64,000 nucleotides of DNA from Picocystis sp. L7 (Eukaryota > Chlorophyta > Picocystophyceae > Picocystales > Picocystaceae): contig QXJR01000013.1 of the NCBI GenBank assembly GCA_020975725.1, forward strand, positions 248,001-312,000, written 5' to 3'. Each line of letters opens with the position of its first letter. Position 1 is the first letter of the stretch. The notes beneath the pieces are model-generated. The model saw nothing but the letters and a program-made list of their open reading frames with translations. It ran no database searches and had not been told where the DNA came from. The position numbers and the translations under genes were made by a program. Positions 1 through 8,844 of the stretch are shown here, one piece after another.

Positions 1-762
1 CGAGACAACCAGAGCTTGCATGTGCTCTTCAGTGCTTGCTGCTGTCGGTTCCTTGGGGTCGGAGAGCGCACCCGTGGTCACTTTGAGGCTGGGATGCACG
101 TTCGACAGGTACTCACGCACTGCTCCTTCGCGGGAGGAGTACGTACGGATCAATTCTTTGTCTGCCTTGTTGACCAGTAGGCGATCGCTGGTGATTCCCA
201 CGTAGAGTTCAGAACTGCAGCAGACGGCAGCGACCGCCAGCAGCACCCTGTGTCCAGCATGCATGCGATCGAACGTGCCACCTACGGCCACGAAGTCGAA
301 GGAGCATCCTTCGGCATGGGACGGGTCCTTTTCGATCGTGCTGGATCGACCGTCTGCATCCTCTTTAGAAACGAAAGGCATGGGTGCGATTCGTAGCGTT
401 GGTTGTCCTCGTTCCTGTCGTATGGACCTCAAGGCTTCCCTCTTTTCGAGCACCTGTTCGTCGTCTCCTTCGAACGCACAGACTTCGACCAGGTCTTCCA
501 GCTCGGCCGTCTTTTGCAGGCACCATCCGACCTCCGGGAGGAGCGGCACGAGGTCTGCACGCGGCTGTTGGACGGCGACGCTGGCGAAGCATTCGGCGAT
601 CCATTCCACCGTCCTGGCGTCGGCTTTGGGCGCGTGCCATGTCCCGCATTCGTGCACGTACAGCTTCTGCGTCCCACTGGCGGATCTCTCCACCTTTTCC
701 TTCCACGTGGGATCCGTGGACGCGTCCACGAAGACCAGTCTTGCGCCGCCATGGACGTCCAT
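1..762 (-). CDS. COAD: Phosphopantetheine adenylyltransferase (CoA synthase-type), partial
   Basis: Open frame on the minus strand that runs off the left edge, so the C-terminus is missing. The first ATG after an in-frame stop (820-822) is at 762-760. Residues 155-255 match eukaryotic PPAT: VAVGGTFDRMHAGH holds the nucleotidyltransferase GGTFD and H-x-G-H motifs that bind ATP, and YVGITSDRLLVNKADKE plus LSDPKEPTA follow in the expected order. The enzyme transfers AMP to 4'-phosphopantetheine in coenzyme A synthesis. Plant COAD starts almost at the GGTFD motif, whereas here about 154 residues precede it, more like animal COASY. Whether a dephospho-CoA kinase domain follows lies outside the window. 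It is divergent from the photolyase gene and shares its promoter region. Confidence 0.85.
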   Translation of the reverse strand, partial: MDVHGGARLVFVDASTDPTWKEKVERSASGTQKLYVHECGTWHAPKADARTVEWIAECFASVAVQQPRADLVPLLPEVGWCLQKTAELEDLVEVCAFEGDDEQVLEKREALRSIRQERGQPTLRIAPMPFVSKEDADGRSSTIEKDPSHAEGCSFDFVAVGGTFDRMHAGHRVLLAVAAVCCSSELYVGITSDRLLVNKADKELIRTYSSREGAVREYLSNVHPSLKVTTGALSDPKEPTAASTEEHMQALVVS

Positions 763-1036
763 CGCCGCGACGGATCGACTCCTTCCTTCTTTCCTTCCGA
801 CACGTACGAAACCCCACCTCTACCCTTGTCTCTCCGGTTCGACCGCCCGACTGAACCCGCCTTTCTTTCCCTTCTATCCGGCCATCCCTTCCCTTCTGTT
901 TCCTTCGGTTCGAAGCAGGGGATCTTCCTCTCCAATCGAACCCCACCTTTTTTTTCGATTCCAACCCGTACGAACCCGGGGAGACAGAAGGGTGGCCCTG
1001 GACCCGAACCGAGTGGGAGACCAGGAGGGAAAGGGA

Positions 1037-1050
1037 GAGAAGAAACTCCC
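1037..1050 (+). promoter_or_regulatory. 14-mer GAGAAGAAACTCCC, copy 1
   Basis: First of five exact copies; 190 bp upstream of the photolyase start. Confidence 0.7.
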
Positions 1051-1086
1051 CTTCCCCCTGCCAGAGGGGGTGGGGTGGCGGAGGGA

Positions 1087-1100
1087 GAGAAGAAACTCCC
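1087..1100 (+). promoter_or_regulatory. 14-mer GAGAAGAAACTCCC, copy 2
   Basis: Second exact copy, 50 bp after the first, in the tandem unit before the photolyase gene. Confidence 0.7.
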
Positions 1101-1239
1101 CTTCCCCCTGCCAGAGGGTGTGGGGTGGTGGAGGGTCCACGTGGCACATCGACACGTCCGAAGCGCGGAACGCGGTTCGAAGCGAAAGACGGCGTCGCGT
1201 GCGCGAAACTGGACGCGCCTGGCGCCCCTGCGAGCGGCC

Positions 1240-2685
1240 ATGGCGGTGCAGAAGCGAAAGAGGGAAGCGGGAACCGCGGCCGCGACGGTGGATCGAGAAC
1301 GGGTGCGCGTGCTCAGGGATGGGAAAGGTAACGAAGAGGGACCCGTGGTGTATTGGATGTCCAGAGATCAACGCGTGCGAGACAACTGGGCCATGATCTA
1401 CGCCCTGGAAAAAGCAGCCATGCGTGAACAACCCGTGGCAGTCGTGTTCACGCTCATCCCGAGGTACATGGGATCCTGCGCCAGGCAAAGGGGGTTCATG
1501 CTCCGTGGATTGGAGGAACTGCAAGGAACACTGAACGAGATGGATGTGCCGTTCTTCTTCTTCCAGTGCGATGATCCGCCGGAGAAAATGGCGGAATTCG
1601 TGCGAGAGTGCAAGGCCAGCCTGGTCGTGACCGACTACTGCCCCCTGCGCGTCAAGAGAGGATGGAGACAGGATCTCGTCCGGAAAGTGGACATCCCTGT
1701 GCACATGGTAGATGCACACAACGTGGTCCCCGTGTGGGTGGCCAGCCCAAAACTCGAATATGCGGCACGTACCATTCGGCCCAAGATTCACAACAAGCTG
1801 CGCGATTTCTTCAAGCCCTTCCCAGAAACCCCCGCCAACCCCGCGAAATGGACAGGCCCCCATCCTCCGGAAACCAATTGGAAGCAGATCATCGAGGACG
1901 TGCTTCGAGTGGGAGCAGAGGTGCCAGAAGTGAACTGGTGCAAACCAGGTGAGAAAGCCGGCATGGAAGCCCTCCAGGCATTCCTCACCAAGGACAGGCT
2001 GGGAATGTTTGATGCGAAAAGGAACGATCCTAACGTACCGGAAGCTCTCTCCAACTTGTCGCCCTGGATACGGTTCGGGCAGATCAGCGCACAAAGGTGT
2101 GCATTGGAAGCAAGGGATCGGAAAAGCGCGCACCCGAAGGCCGTGGAAACATTTCTCGAAGAGCTCGTAGTCCGTCGCGAATTGGCAGATAACTTTTGCG
2201 AGTACAACGAAAACTACGACCGTATTGCTGGCGCAAGTGAATGGGCAAGGCTGTCCTTGGAAAAGCACGCAGTTGATCCGCGTGAGTATGTGTACACGAG
2301 AGAGCAGCTGGAGCATGGCGAAACTCACGACGAACTCTGGAACGCCGCACAGCACGAGTTGAAGTACAATGGAAAAATGCATGGCTTCATGCGCATGTAT
2401 TGGGCCAAAAAGATTCTGGAGTGGACTGAGTCCCCTGAACAAGCACTGGAGATTGCGTTGTATCTGAATGACAAATACTCGTTGGATGGACGTGACACTG
2501 GTGGTTTCGTCGGTGTCATGTGGTCCATCTGTGGCATCCACGACATGGGTTGGACTGAGCGTCCTATCTTCGGAAAGATTCGCTACATGAACTACAATGG
2601 ATGCAAGAGGAAGTTCAAGATTGATGGCTATGTAGCAAGAGTGAACAAACTAGTAGCAGAGGCAAAGAAAAATGCAAAAACGTGA
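1240..2685 (+). CDS. PHR2: Class II CPD photolyase
   Basis: 481-residue intronless ORF; the ATG at 1240 is chosen because homology begins shortly after it (VVYWMSRDQRVRDNW). The protein repairs cyclobutane pyrimidine dimers with blue light, using FAD. Class II signatures are seen in order: WIRFGQISAQR (about residue 275), HGFMRMYWAKKILEW, and the C-terminal DGRDTGGFVGVMWSI (about 416) followed by DMGWTERPIFGKIRYM. Plant UVR2 proteins are of similar length, so the gene looks complete. No transit peptide is obvious; the N-terminus is basic (KRKRE), which would suit nuclear location, but this is inference. Upstream open frame to 403 is promoter sequence. Confidence 0.96.
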   Translation: MAVQKRKREAGTAAATVDRERVRVLRDGKGNEEGPVVYWMSRDQRVRDNWAMIYALEKAAMREQPVAVVFTLIPRYMGSCARQRGFMLRGLEELQGTLNEMDVPFFFFQCDDPPEKMAEFVRECKASLVVTDYCPLRVKRGWRQDLVRKVDIPVHMVDAHNVVPVWVASPKLEYAARTIRPKIHNKLRDFFKPFPETPANPAKWTGPHPPETNWKQIIEDVLRVGAEVPEVNWCKPGEKAGMEALQAFLTKDRLGMFDAKRNDPNVPEALSNLSPWIRFGQISAQRCALEARDRKSAHPKAVETFLEELVVRRELADNFCEYNENYDRIAGASEWARLSLEKHAVDPREYVYTREQLEHGETHDELWNAAQHELKYNGKMHGFMRMYWAKKILEWTESPEQALEIALYLNDKYSLDGRDTGGFVGVMWSICGIHDMGWTERPIFGKIRYMNYNGCKRKFKIDGYVARVNKLVAEAKKNAKT

Positions 2686-3192
2686 GACCTGATGATTTTT
2701 GCTTGTCCAGGCCCCAATGTTGTCCGTATTCTTCCCCCTCTGAACTATAGAATGCTTGTGAAAGCGAAGTGGACGTGCGTTTATCTTGTTCTATCGAAGC
2801 CATTGCCACCACATTGATTGGAGCACTGAAATTCCTTCTGAGAGTCTCTCATCTTCATGGGATGCTCAGCAAGCTACTTGCTTCAAACGAACGGCCGGAT
2901 CATCTGAGTTTGCTAGGCAACTCGTAAACTTGCAGATGCTACCGCCGCTTCGAGTGTTCCCTGCCAATGTAACATGCATGATCATTTTTTGTCCTTGCTG
3001 AGATCCCAAACCCTGCAGTCCCGCAGAGATTGGTTGCTTGTCGATTTACTCTTGACGTCCAGTGGTGGATCCTTGTGTGGGAATGGTACGAATGTTTGTT
3101 CCCCGAGTGATGGGTTCTAAACTTTGGGTATGATTCCACGCCCTAGGTCTGCCTCTATTCGGGCACAAACATTTGGGTTTGCTGTTACAGGG
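2686..3192. other. Intergenic 3' region, nothing recognised
   Basis: About 500 bp of AT-richer sequence downstream of the photolyase stop. Only short frames without recognisable motifs; read as 3' UTR and spacer between convergent genes. Confidence 0.5.
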
Positions 3193-3646
3193 TTAGCGTG
3201 CTGTCAGCCTTTCAAATTTAACAGCAGGAACAGCCTGGAGACGTGAGTGTGGCTTGCAATGTTTTACCTGTTTTGCAGTTGAGTCTAGCCATCTGCGCTC
3301 TTGTTCATTGTTTTGATTTTGCTGCCATTCCCGAGAATCGTTGGCTTTTCCCGAGGGTTCAAATTGTCTGAGGGGACCTGTGTGCTCTCCTTTCTTGACA
3401 AAGTTGCCAGTGACAGCATCGTACAGGTTGCTCGTCAGTCCGTTCCAACATGGCACAATCTCGAGGCAGTGTGAAAGAAATCAACATGAACTTGGCAGAC
3501 TTTTTACAGTTGAATTTTATATAGAGCAGATCCTGCACGGGTAGCAGTCTAGAAATTTGATCCATGTCAAGCACGGCCAGGGGAGGCGGTATCATCGGTG
3601 CATATTCATCAGCAGCATGGACAAGCAGAGGATCGTGAACCTCCAA
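3193..3646 (-). other. Possible additional 3' exons of the cysteine-rich protein gene
   Basis: Two overlapping minus-strand frames with coding-like composition: one reads APTPLEVHDPLLVHAADEY, the other KGEHTGPLRQFEPSGKANDS. Neither has its own convincing start. They could be extra exons of the gene at 3678-4205 or a separate small gene. Exon joins here are guesses. Confidence 0.25.
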
Positions 3647-3677
3647 CGGTGTTGGAGCACAAAAATTTTGCCGAGCC

Positions 3678-4205
3678 TCATCTGCTCGGAAGCATATGGA
3701 ATGCTCCCAGAATGATAGAAAAGGTCACAACGAAGTGCTGGTCGACTCTTCGGGCTTGTGAAGAGCCTCCGTATGGCCCCCTGCCGTCAAAGCTTGTCGC
3801 TTGTTCACCTTCTCTTTCGTCAATGCTTGCATCTTCCGTGCAGCCACCTTCTAGATCGTTCCAAACGCAATCAAAGCTTCCGTTCGTTTCTCCTTCGCAG
3901 GACTCTGGATCGTTCCATTCCTCACATTCCTTCCTGTCTGGTGGAAGCATGGGGGTAGGGACCATCTCTTCCTCTTCTGGTTCGCCACCTTCGACCGTGG
4001 TAATGCCAAAAGAGTCTGGTGGCATGCTTTCCGCTTGCTTGCACACTTGTCTCTCTGCATGCCATCCACACCAGTACCCACTGTCCACTCTACCTTCGCA
4101 TTGTTCCGGGCTGGTCCACGTCTCACAGGCCAACGCCTCGACCTGTTGCTGTCGCCAAACCATCCAAGCTGCGCCGAACAGCAGCAGAACGTCTCCCACA
4201 CGCAT
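3678..4205 (-). CDS. Small secreted or membrane protein with two cysteine-rich repeats
   Basis: Frame of 175 residues from the ATG at 4205. It starts with a hydrophobic segment (VGDVLLLFGAAWMVW) that fits a signal peptide or anchor. Two homologous cysteine modules follow: CETWTSPEQCEG...CGW...C and CEEWNDPESCEG...CVW...C, spaced by an acidic, Pro-rich linker. The C-terminus is hydrophobic (FVVTFSIILGAF). I do not recognise the family; the modules recall small disulfide-bonded extracellular domains. Coding-like frames continue downstream on the same strand (3359-3646 and 3193-3456). A 52-nt intron from GTGACC to GATGAG would join the first of them in phase, so the true protein may be longer. 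Function unknown. Confidence 0.55.
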   Translation of the reverse strand: MRVGDVLLLFGAAWMVWRQQQVEALACETWTSPEQCEGRVDSGYWCGWHAERQVCKQAESMPPDSFGITTVEGGEPEEEEMVPTPMLPPDRKECEEWNDPESCEGETNGSFDCVWNDLEGGCTEDASIDEREGEQATSFDGRGPYGGSSQARRVDQHFVVTFSIILGAFHMLPSR

Positions 4206-4492
4206 CCTTGTCCTTTTTCGATCGCTTCTGAAGTCTTCGTGTCGCCCGTCGTGCATCTTTCGGAACCGACGCACGTGTCGGAGATCCCGACGCCTTCTTC
4301 CCCCTCGGGACCAATCGGGTGCGTTCCCGCCAGATGACCCGCCCCGGGTCCCCAAGTGCTACAACCTCGTACAAGTCCGAACACGGAGGACCCCGAAGCA
4401 ACTTGGGTGTGGACTCGGATGGCCTGGTAAAGGCACCATCAGAAGGAAACAGCAGGTGCGAAGGATCAAGAGCGATGCATCGGAGGACGGTG

Positions 4493-5671
4493 CTACCTTG
4501 GGCTGACGTTGGGGCTGTCGACTTCCTCCTGGGAAGGGTCCCCATCCGCAAACAAGCCTTCTGCTGCCAGTTGAGAGAAGTAGGAACGACGCTCTGCCGA
4601 GCCTGGGAGTTCAAAGGGGACAGAAGACACGGGCTGGTCGACCACCTCTCCCTCGTCTGAATCTGTCTCCGCTTTTCCTGCCAGGGCTGCATCCAAAGCA
4701 GATCGCAGATTGTCTGTGTCAGATTGGTGCGATCGCACGGAAGATTGACAAACTCCTGCCTTCCCTCTCTGTTGCATGCCTTGCCCAGCCATAGCACTTC
4801 CTCCTTGAGAGGAACCCTGGGGATGTTCTGTACTGTGTGCTTCCTGTTCTTCTAGGCGCACGATCCATTTGGCAGGCAAGCCGCAATCGATATCATGCAT
4901 GTACTCCTCAGAACCTATCAAGTGCGGAAGAGGACCTCCATACACACCTCCAATGTCTCCCTCGTCCTCTGATTGCATGGAATCAATCCTCACAGCTTCG
5001 AGAAGCTTGGCTGCGATGTCCTCTGGCTTGCCATTGCTTTTGCTGGGACCTGCGGTGTCTTTCATTGGTGCTTCGTTTTTGTACTTGTTGCTGTCAAACT
5101 CCGTCACCTACGGTCGTTTCAATGGGTAGAACGTCAGCCTCTCCTCACGTGACCATTGTCCCGTAAATGCAGAACCACATGTGTTCCTCCAGGACATGCT
5201 AGAGTTTCGTGCAACTGCGACGTACATATTCGATGTCCCGTGTGCTGCCGAGTAGCTGCATTCCCACGATCACATTTTCAACGCCCAATTCCACATCATT
5301 CAGGTCTTTTTCGATTGCCTGGATGGTTTGCAGGACGCGCTTGCGTTCCTGATCACACACTGAGGCCCACTCTTGCAGCTCCTCCAGCAGCTGGAATTCG
5401 GCGAGCGAGTCGTCAAGGTCGCACATCCGTTCGCTTTCGTCAGCACATTCTCGAGCGGATCGAATCCATCTGAAGGATAGGTTTAAAAACGCGCAGGAGG
5501 ACGCATGGCTTCGATGCAGCGGTTGCAAGCACTGGACCACTGCTTCGCTTGGGTCTTCGGTTGCGCAGGTGTCGGTGCTTCCTTCCCTTCTTCTTCGTGC
5601 GGTGCTTCCTTGCGTTCCAAAGCTCCTTCCAAGTTCCGAAGACGTCCTTCGACGCACCTTTTCGTCGCCAT
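4493..5671 (-). CDS. WASHC2: WASH complex subunit FAM21 (WASHC2)-like, short form
   Basis: Exon 2 (4493-5107) joins exon 1 at 5226 through a 118-nt intron (5108-5225; GTACGT donor, CGTAG acceptor, phase 0), giving ...RDIEY|VTEFDSNKYK. The joined sequence follows the FAM21 head: LLEELQEWASVCDQERKRV (coiled coil), NVIVGMQLLGSTRDIEYV (compare the family's NDFLMLSNTQFIENRVY), then PLPHLIGSEEYMHD (compare PLPYLIGSKLFM), and an acidic GLFADGDPSQEE near the end, similar to FAM21's LFa motifs. FAM21 anchors the WASH actin-nucleation complex to retromer endosomes. This version lacks the long repeat tail (about 1,300 residues in humans). The N-terminus is uncertain: an ATG at 5671 in another frame may be joined by a second short intron (about 5483-5560). 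Confidence 0.7.
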
Positions 5672-6344
5672 CGTAGCTCCATTCGCGCGCTTCCATGCCG
5701 TCGGTTGCGCGGTTCGCCATGGTCGAAAGAGAATATTCTCTCCAGGGGGAAGGAGGGGTCCATGTCGTGTTTTGGTTCCACGTGTCCATGGCCAGGTGTG
5801 ATGCACGAACACACGTGATTTACATGTTGAAAAAGGATGGGAATGCGCACGTGGGATGGATTGGACAACGGTGGACAAGATCCAAGACCTTTGCAAACAT
5901 AATGGTGCACCGCCCCTCCATCTCCAATTGATGTGTGTAACCGTCGCCCTGTACATGTAGACCGGTGATCCAATCACGAAATCGGATGCAATTCTAAGAG
6001 ATCCACAAGATGCTGGAACTCTCGTTCCTCCTAGCACTCGCTAACGATTGTAGCAAATCCCCGTCCTCGCCTACACCAATGAACATGCGACAAGGCCGAG
6101 GACGTGGGACCTCCGCCCTCCATCCTCCATCCACGATCCATCCGTCGTGTCTGCTGTTCAAGGACTGAAACCCACTCCTTGATGGAGTTCCATCACGTCC
6201 CTTCGAAGGCCCATGTTCGTCTTGGCATGGTGAATGCCTGCAAGGCTTGTCCTTGGCAGATGGTGGCCCCCGTGATCGAAGTTAACAAACGTGTTTACGA
6301 ATGGGTCGGACGAGGTCGTCCGCCATCGCCATTTCCGACGACGA
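5672..6344. promoter_or_regulatory. Divergent promoter region, FAM21-like / sphingosine kinase
   Basis: About 670 bp without a supported gene. Holds a perfect 14-bp palindrome AGAGAATATTCTCT at 5728-5741 next to a G-rich run. GAATATTC recurs in three other intergenic regions (8713, 23448, 58727). Confidence 0.45.
5728..5741. promoter_or_regulatory. Palindrome AGAGAATATTCTCT
   Basis: Perfect 14-bp palindrome with a GAATATTC core, next to a G-rich run in the FAM21 promoter. The core fits the P1BS consensus GNATATNC recognised by PHR1-type factors. Confidence 0.45.
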
Positions 6345-7754
6345 ATGGCGATGGAAGCGCGATTCGCAGCGCGCGCACGTGGACGGGACGGGACCCTCGC
6401 GTGCGTTTTCGAGTGTCCAATAGGGGAAAGATGTCCGGGACAGGGCGGCGAGGTGAGGTTCCACGCGACGGCGCGCGGATTCCACATCGCAGCGGAGGAT
6501 CTCCTCGGTGCAGAAACGCTAGGAGGCACTCGTGTGAGGCTGTGGCGCATCGAGAGAGTGAAAAAAGGACCGCTGTGGAAGGCGAAGATGCAAGTCATGC
6601 CTCAGATGACGTTCGAAACCGCGGAAGAGGCAAACCAAGCCGTTGAAGCGATCCGAAGAGTGGCAAGAGGGAGGCATGAGGGACCCAAACTCGTGCTTGT
6701 GCTGGTGAATCCCAATGCAGGAAAAGGCCATGGGATGCGTCTGTGGCGAAAAAAGGTGATGCCCGTCTTCAGGAGATCAGGAATAAAACATCGGATCGTG
6801 GAAACACAAGCGAAAGGCCATGCGAAAGAAGTGGCATCCAACTTAGACTTGGTTGAAGTTGGATTGGTCATGACCATTGGAGGGGATGGCACGGTTTTTG
6901 AAGTGTTGCAGGGCTTGTGCGGGCGTTCGGATTGGGATAAAGCCTGCAAGGTTGGGCTTTGTCCCGTTCCTGCGGGCTCGGGAAACGCTCTGAGTGCCTC
7001 AGCAGGGCTCTTCGATCCCATCACCGCCGCCATTGCTGCATGCAAGGGTGTTGTCCAGCCCCTGGATATTTGCTCCGTCATCCAACCACCTAGGAGGTAC
7101 TTCAGCTTCTTGAGCACCACATTTGGTCTCATTGCAAACCTGGATGTCGGCACGGACCACATGCGATGGATGGGGGATGCGAGGTTCACCGTGGGGGCAC
7201 TGAAAGAGATTCTGGGAAACAAAGTCTATGCTGGGAAAGTCTGGATGCTGCCGACAGATGTAGAACTGGGAGCTGAAAACTCGACAGATGTGCCTGCTTT
7301 TCTTCAAAGCGGCCCACCCTGCCCTGTATTCTGCTCTGCAATGGATACTGCTGGCGAAACGCCTTTGAACCAAGAGCCCAGAGGCATGGGTTGGAAAAAA
7401 GTGGAGGATGAATTTTCTCTGTTCATTGCTTGCAACATCCCTTACATATCCTTAGATGTGAAGATGGCACCAAGAACATCCTTGGGTAGCTCTTCCTTCA
7501 ATGTCGTGCGCTGTGGCAATGTTTCCAAAAGCAAAAGGTTGCAAGTTCTCAACAGCAGCGGAGGCCATTCGGAGCGCCACATTTCGCTGCCTTTTGTGCA
7601 CAATGAGGACTTGCGAGCCATGCATCTGGATCCTACAGCTTCCAAGCACCCAACCTGGTTGGTAGTGGATGGGGAAGAGGTTCCATTTGCACCTGTTTTT
7701 CTCGAGTCTCATCCTGGCTTGGCAAGGGTCGTGGTGTTTCCAGCGAGTGCATAG
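6345..7754 (+). CDS. SPHK: Sphingosine kinase / lipid kinase (DAGK catalytic domain)
   Basis: 469-residue intronless ORF; the first ATG is at 6345 (MAMEARF). An N-terminal domain of about 110 residues precedes the catalytic core. Core motifs: NPNAGKGHG (about residue 121), GGDGTVFEVLQGL (about 178) for nucleotide binding, PAGSGNALSAS and a C-terminal WLVVDGEEVPF, the order seen in sphingosine kinases. The enzyme would make sphingosine-1-phosphate from long-chain bases at membranes. No transmembrane segment is seen. The 3' end lies 61 bp from that of the next, convergent gene. The family (SPHK versus ceramide kinase) is judged from motif spacing only. Confidence 0.9.
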   Translation: MAMEARFAARARGRDGTLACVFECPIGERCPGQGGEVRFHATARGFHIAAEDLLGAETLGGTRVRLWRIERVKKGPLWKAKMQVMPQMTFETAEEANQAVEAIRRVARGRHEGPKLVLVLVNPNAGKGHGMRLWRKKVMPVFRRSGIKHRIVETQAKGHAKEVASNLDLVEVGLVMTIGGDGTVFEVLQGLCGRSDWDKACKVGLCPVPAGSGNALSASAGLFDPITAAIAACKGVVQPLDICSVIQPPRRYFSFLSTTFGLIANLDVGTDHMRWMGDARFTVGALKEILGNKVYAGKVWMLPTDVELGAENSTDVPAFLQSGPPCPVFCSAMDTAGETPLNQEPRGMGWKKVEDEFSLFIACNIPYISLDVKMAPRTSLGSSSFNVVRCGNVSKSKRLQVLNSSGGHSERHISLPFVHNEDLRAMHLDPTASKHPTWLVVDGEEVPFAPVFLESHPGLARVVVFPASA

Positions 7755-7815
7755 TAAAGAGAGGGTGTTTCGGTACATTTATTGAGAGTGCAAATTTCTT
7801 GTGCTCCGGTACCAT

Positions 7816-8704
7816 TCACTTTTGGGCCTCGGGCGCTACACTGTACAGGGGGAGAGACACGCTTTCCACACTTTTCAAATAAAGGCTTTGAATGTCATTC
7901 ATCTTCCCTGGAAGAATCTTGGCCAGATTCTCCACCCCAGTTGTGATGTTTTCTGCCACTTCCTCTGCAGTGTGACTACTCCTGGCAACTTTTATGTTCA
8001 AGCAGTTGCCACCACTCCAAAATACGTATGTACCTTGGCAAGCCTTTTTGATTGCTTTATCCCATTTCCCAGCAGCCAGCCTGACCGGTATCGGTTGTTT
8101 CTTTTTCTTGAAGAACGACTTGCCCAGCAGGCTTGGCAGCACCCTGATGACCCTGTCATCAGCCAGAAAGAGGTCGTACGAATCACAGAGCTGCCGCTTG
8201 GCTTCGTGCGACTCGTACTTGGTTTTCAACTTCGAAACTCCCAACACTTTCGTGACTCCTGCATTCTTTTCGAATTTGGCGACTTTCTCTTTGGCCTGTT
8301 TGTGTCCCTCTCCCTTGTGATCCTTCACAATGAGGCAGATTTCTGCTCCATCGTACTGGTGCACTGGATGTGGCACCTGAAGCTTCTGTGGTTTGTCTTT
8401 CTTAAAGTTGGGAGGCTTCTTCAGCGAGACCACGAGGTACAATAGCTCGCCTTCGTCTCCAGCCAACAAATTCTTCCGTTTCTCCTTCTCTCCACCCAGC
8501 CACTTGAGCAGCGCTTCAGCCGCCTTTCGTTGCACATCCGTCAGTAGACGTTCACCTACTTTCGTGCCAGATCCTGCCGATCCATCGTCTCACGTTTGGG
8601 GGCGCACCTTCTTCACTTGCACGCCGTCCATCGCGCCGCCGCGCCGCCGACGCTTGGAAAATATTCGCGTCGGTCCTCGAACCCCGTTCTCCTCCCCTCC
8701 CCAT
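7816..8704 (-). CDS. Nucleolar ribosomal-L1-domain protein (RSL1D1/Utp30-like)
   Basis: Main exon 7816-8555; a 52-nt intron (8556-8607, GTGCGC donor, GTAG acceptor) joins a short 5' exon in phase 1, with an ATG at 8704 in that frame. Landmarks of the RSL1D1/Cic1 family: EICLIVKDHKGEG, VLGVSKLKTKYESHEAKRQL, SYDLFLADDRVIRVLPSLLG, PIPVRL and TAEEVAENITTGV. Such proteins assist 60S or 18S ribosome assembly in the nucleolus and do not replace ribosomal L1. Human RSL1D1 has a long basic tail that is absent here. The 5' exon is less certain: the promoter palindromes at 8713 and 8657 flank it closely. Confidence 0.8.
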
Positions 8705-8712
8705 GGGTTTGC

Positions 8713-8720
8713 GAATATTC
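8713..8720. promoter_or_regulatory. GAATATTC element
   Basis: GAATATTC just upstream of the nucleolar L1-domain gene; a partial copy (AATATTCGCG) lies at 8659. Fits GNATATNC. Confidence 0.4.
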
Positions 8721-8844
8721 TCTTGGAGGAGGGGGGATGCGGAGGGACAGGAACACAGTGGAATGTGCAAGGGTTGGAGGCCATTGTGTGGCAGCAGGAA
8801 CCATGGAAAAGGCAAGAATTCGTGGTTGCAATCGACAAGATACA

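Larger units (their letters stand above)
1034..1133. repeat. Two tandem copies of a 50-bp promoter unit
   Basis: Units begin at 1034 and 1084 and are nearly identical for their first 40 or more bases. Each contains the 14-mer GAGAAGAAACTCCC (1037-1050 and 1087-1100) followed by CTTCCCCCTGCCAGAGGG. The same 14-mer recurs at 43715, 44626 and 60863. Confidence 0.9.
763..1239. promoter_or_regulatory. Divergent promoter region, COAD / photolyase
   Basis: 477-bp region between two divergent starts. It contains a cluster of GGTTCG/CGAACC hexamers in both orientations (about 836, 904, 939, 973 and 1005) and, nearer the photolyase, two copies of a 50-bp unit. No gene is seen. The regulatory role is inferred from position and motif clustering. 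Confidence 0.55.

Noticed and set aside
403-1239. 5' extension of the photolyase frame
   Set aside because: It overlaps the CoA-synthase gene and a tandem promoter repeat; homology starts only after the ATG at 1240.
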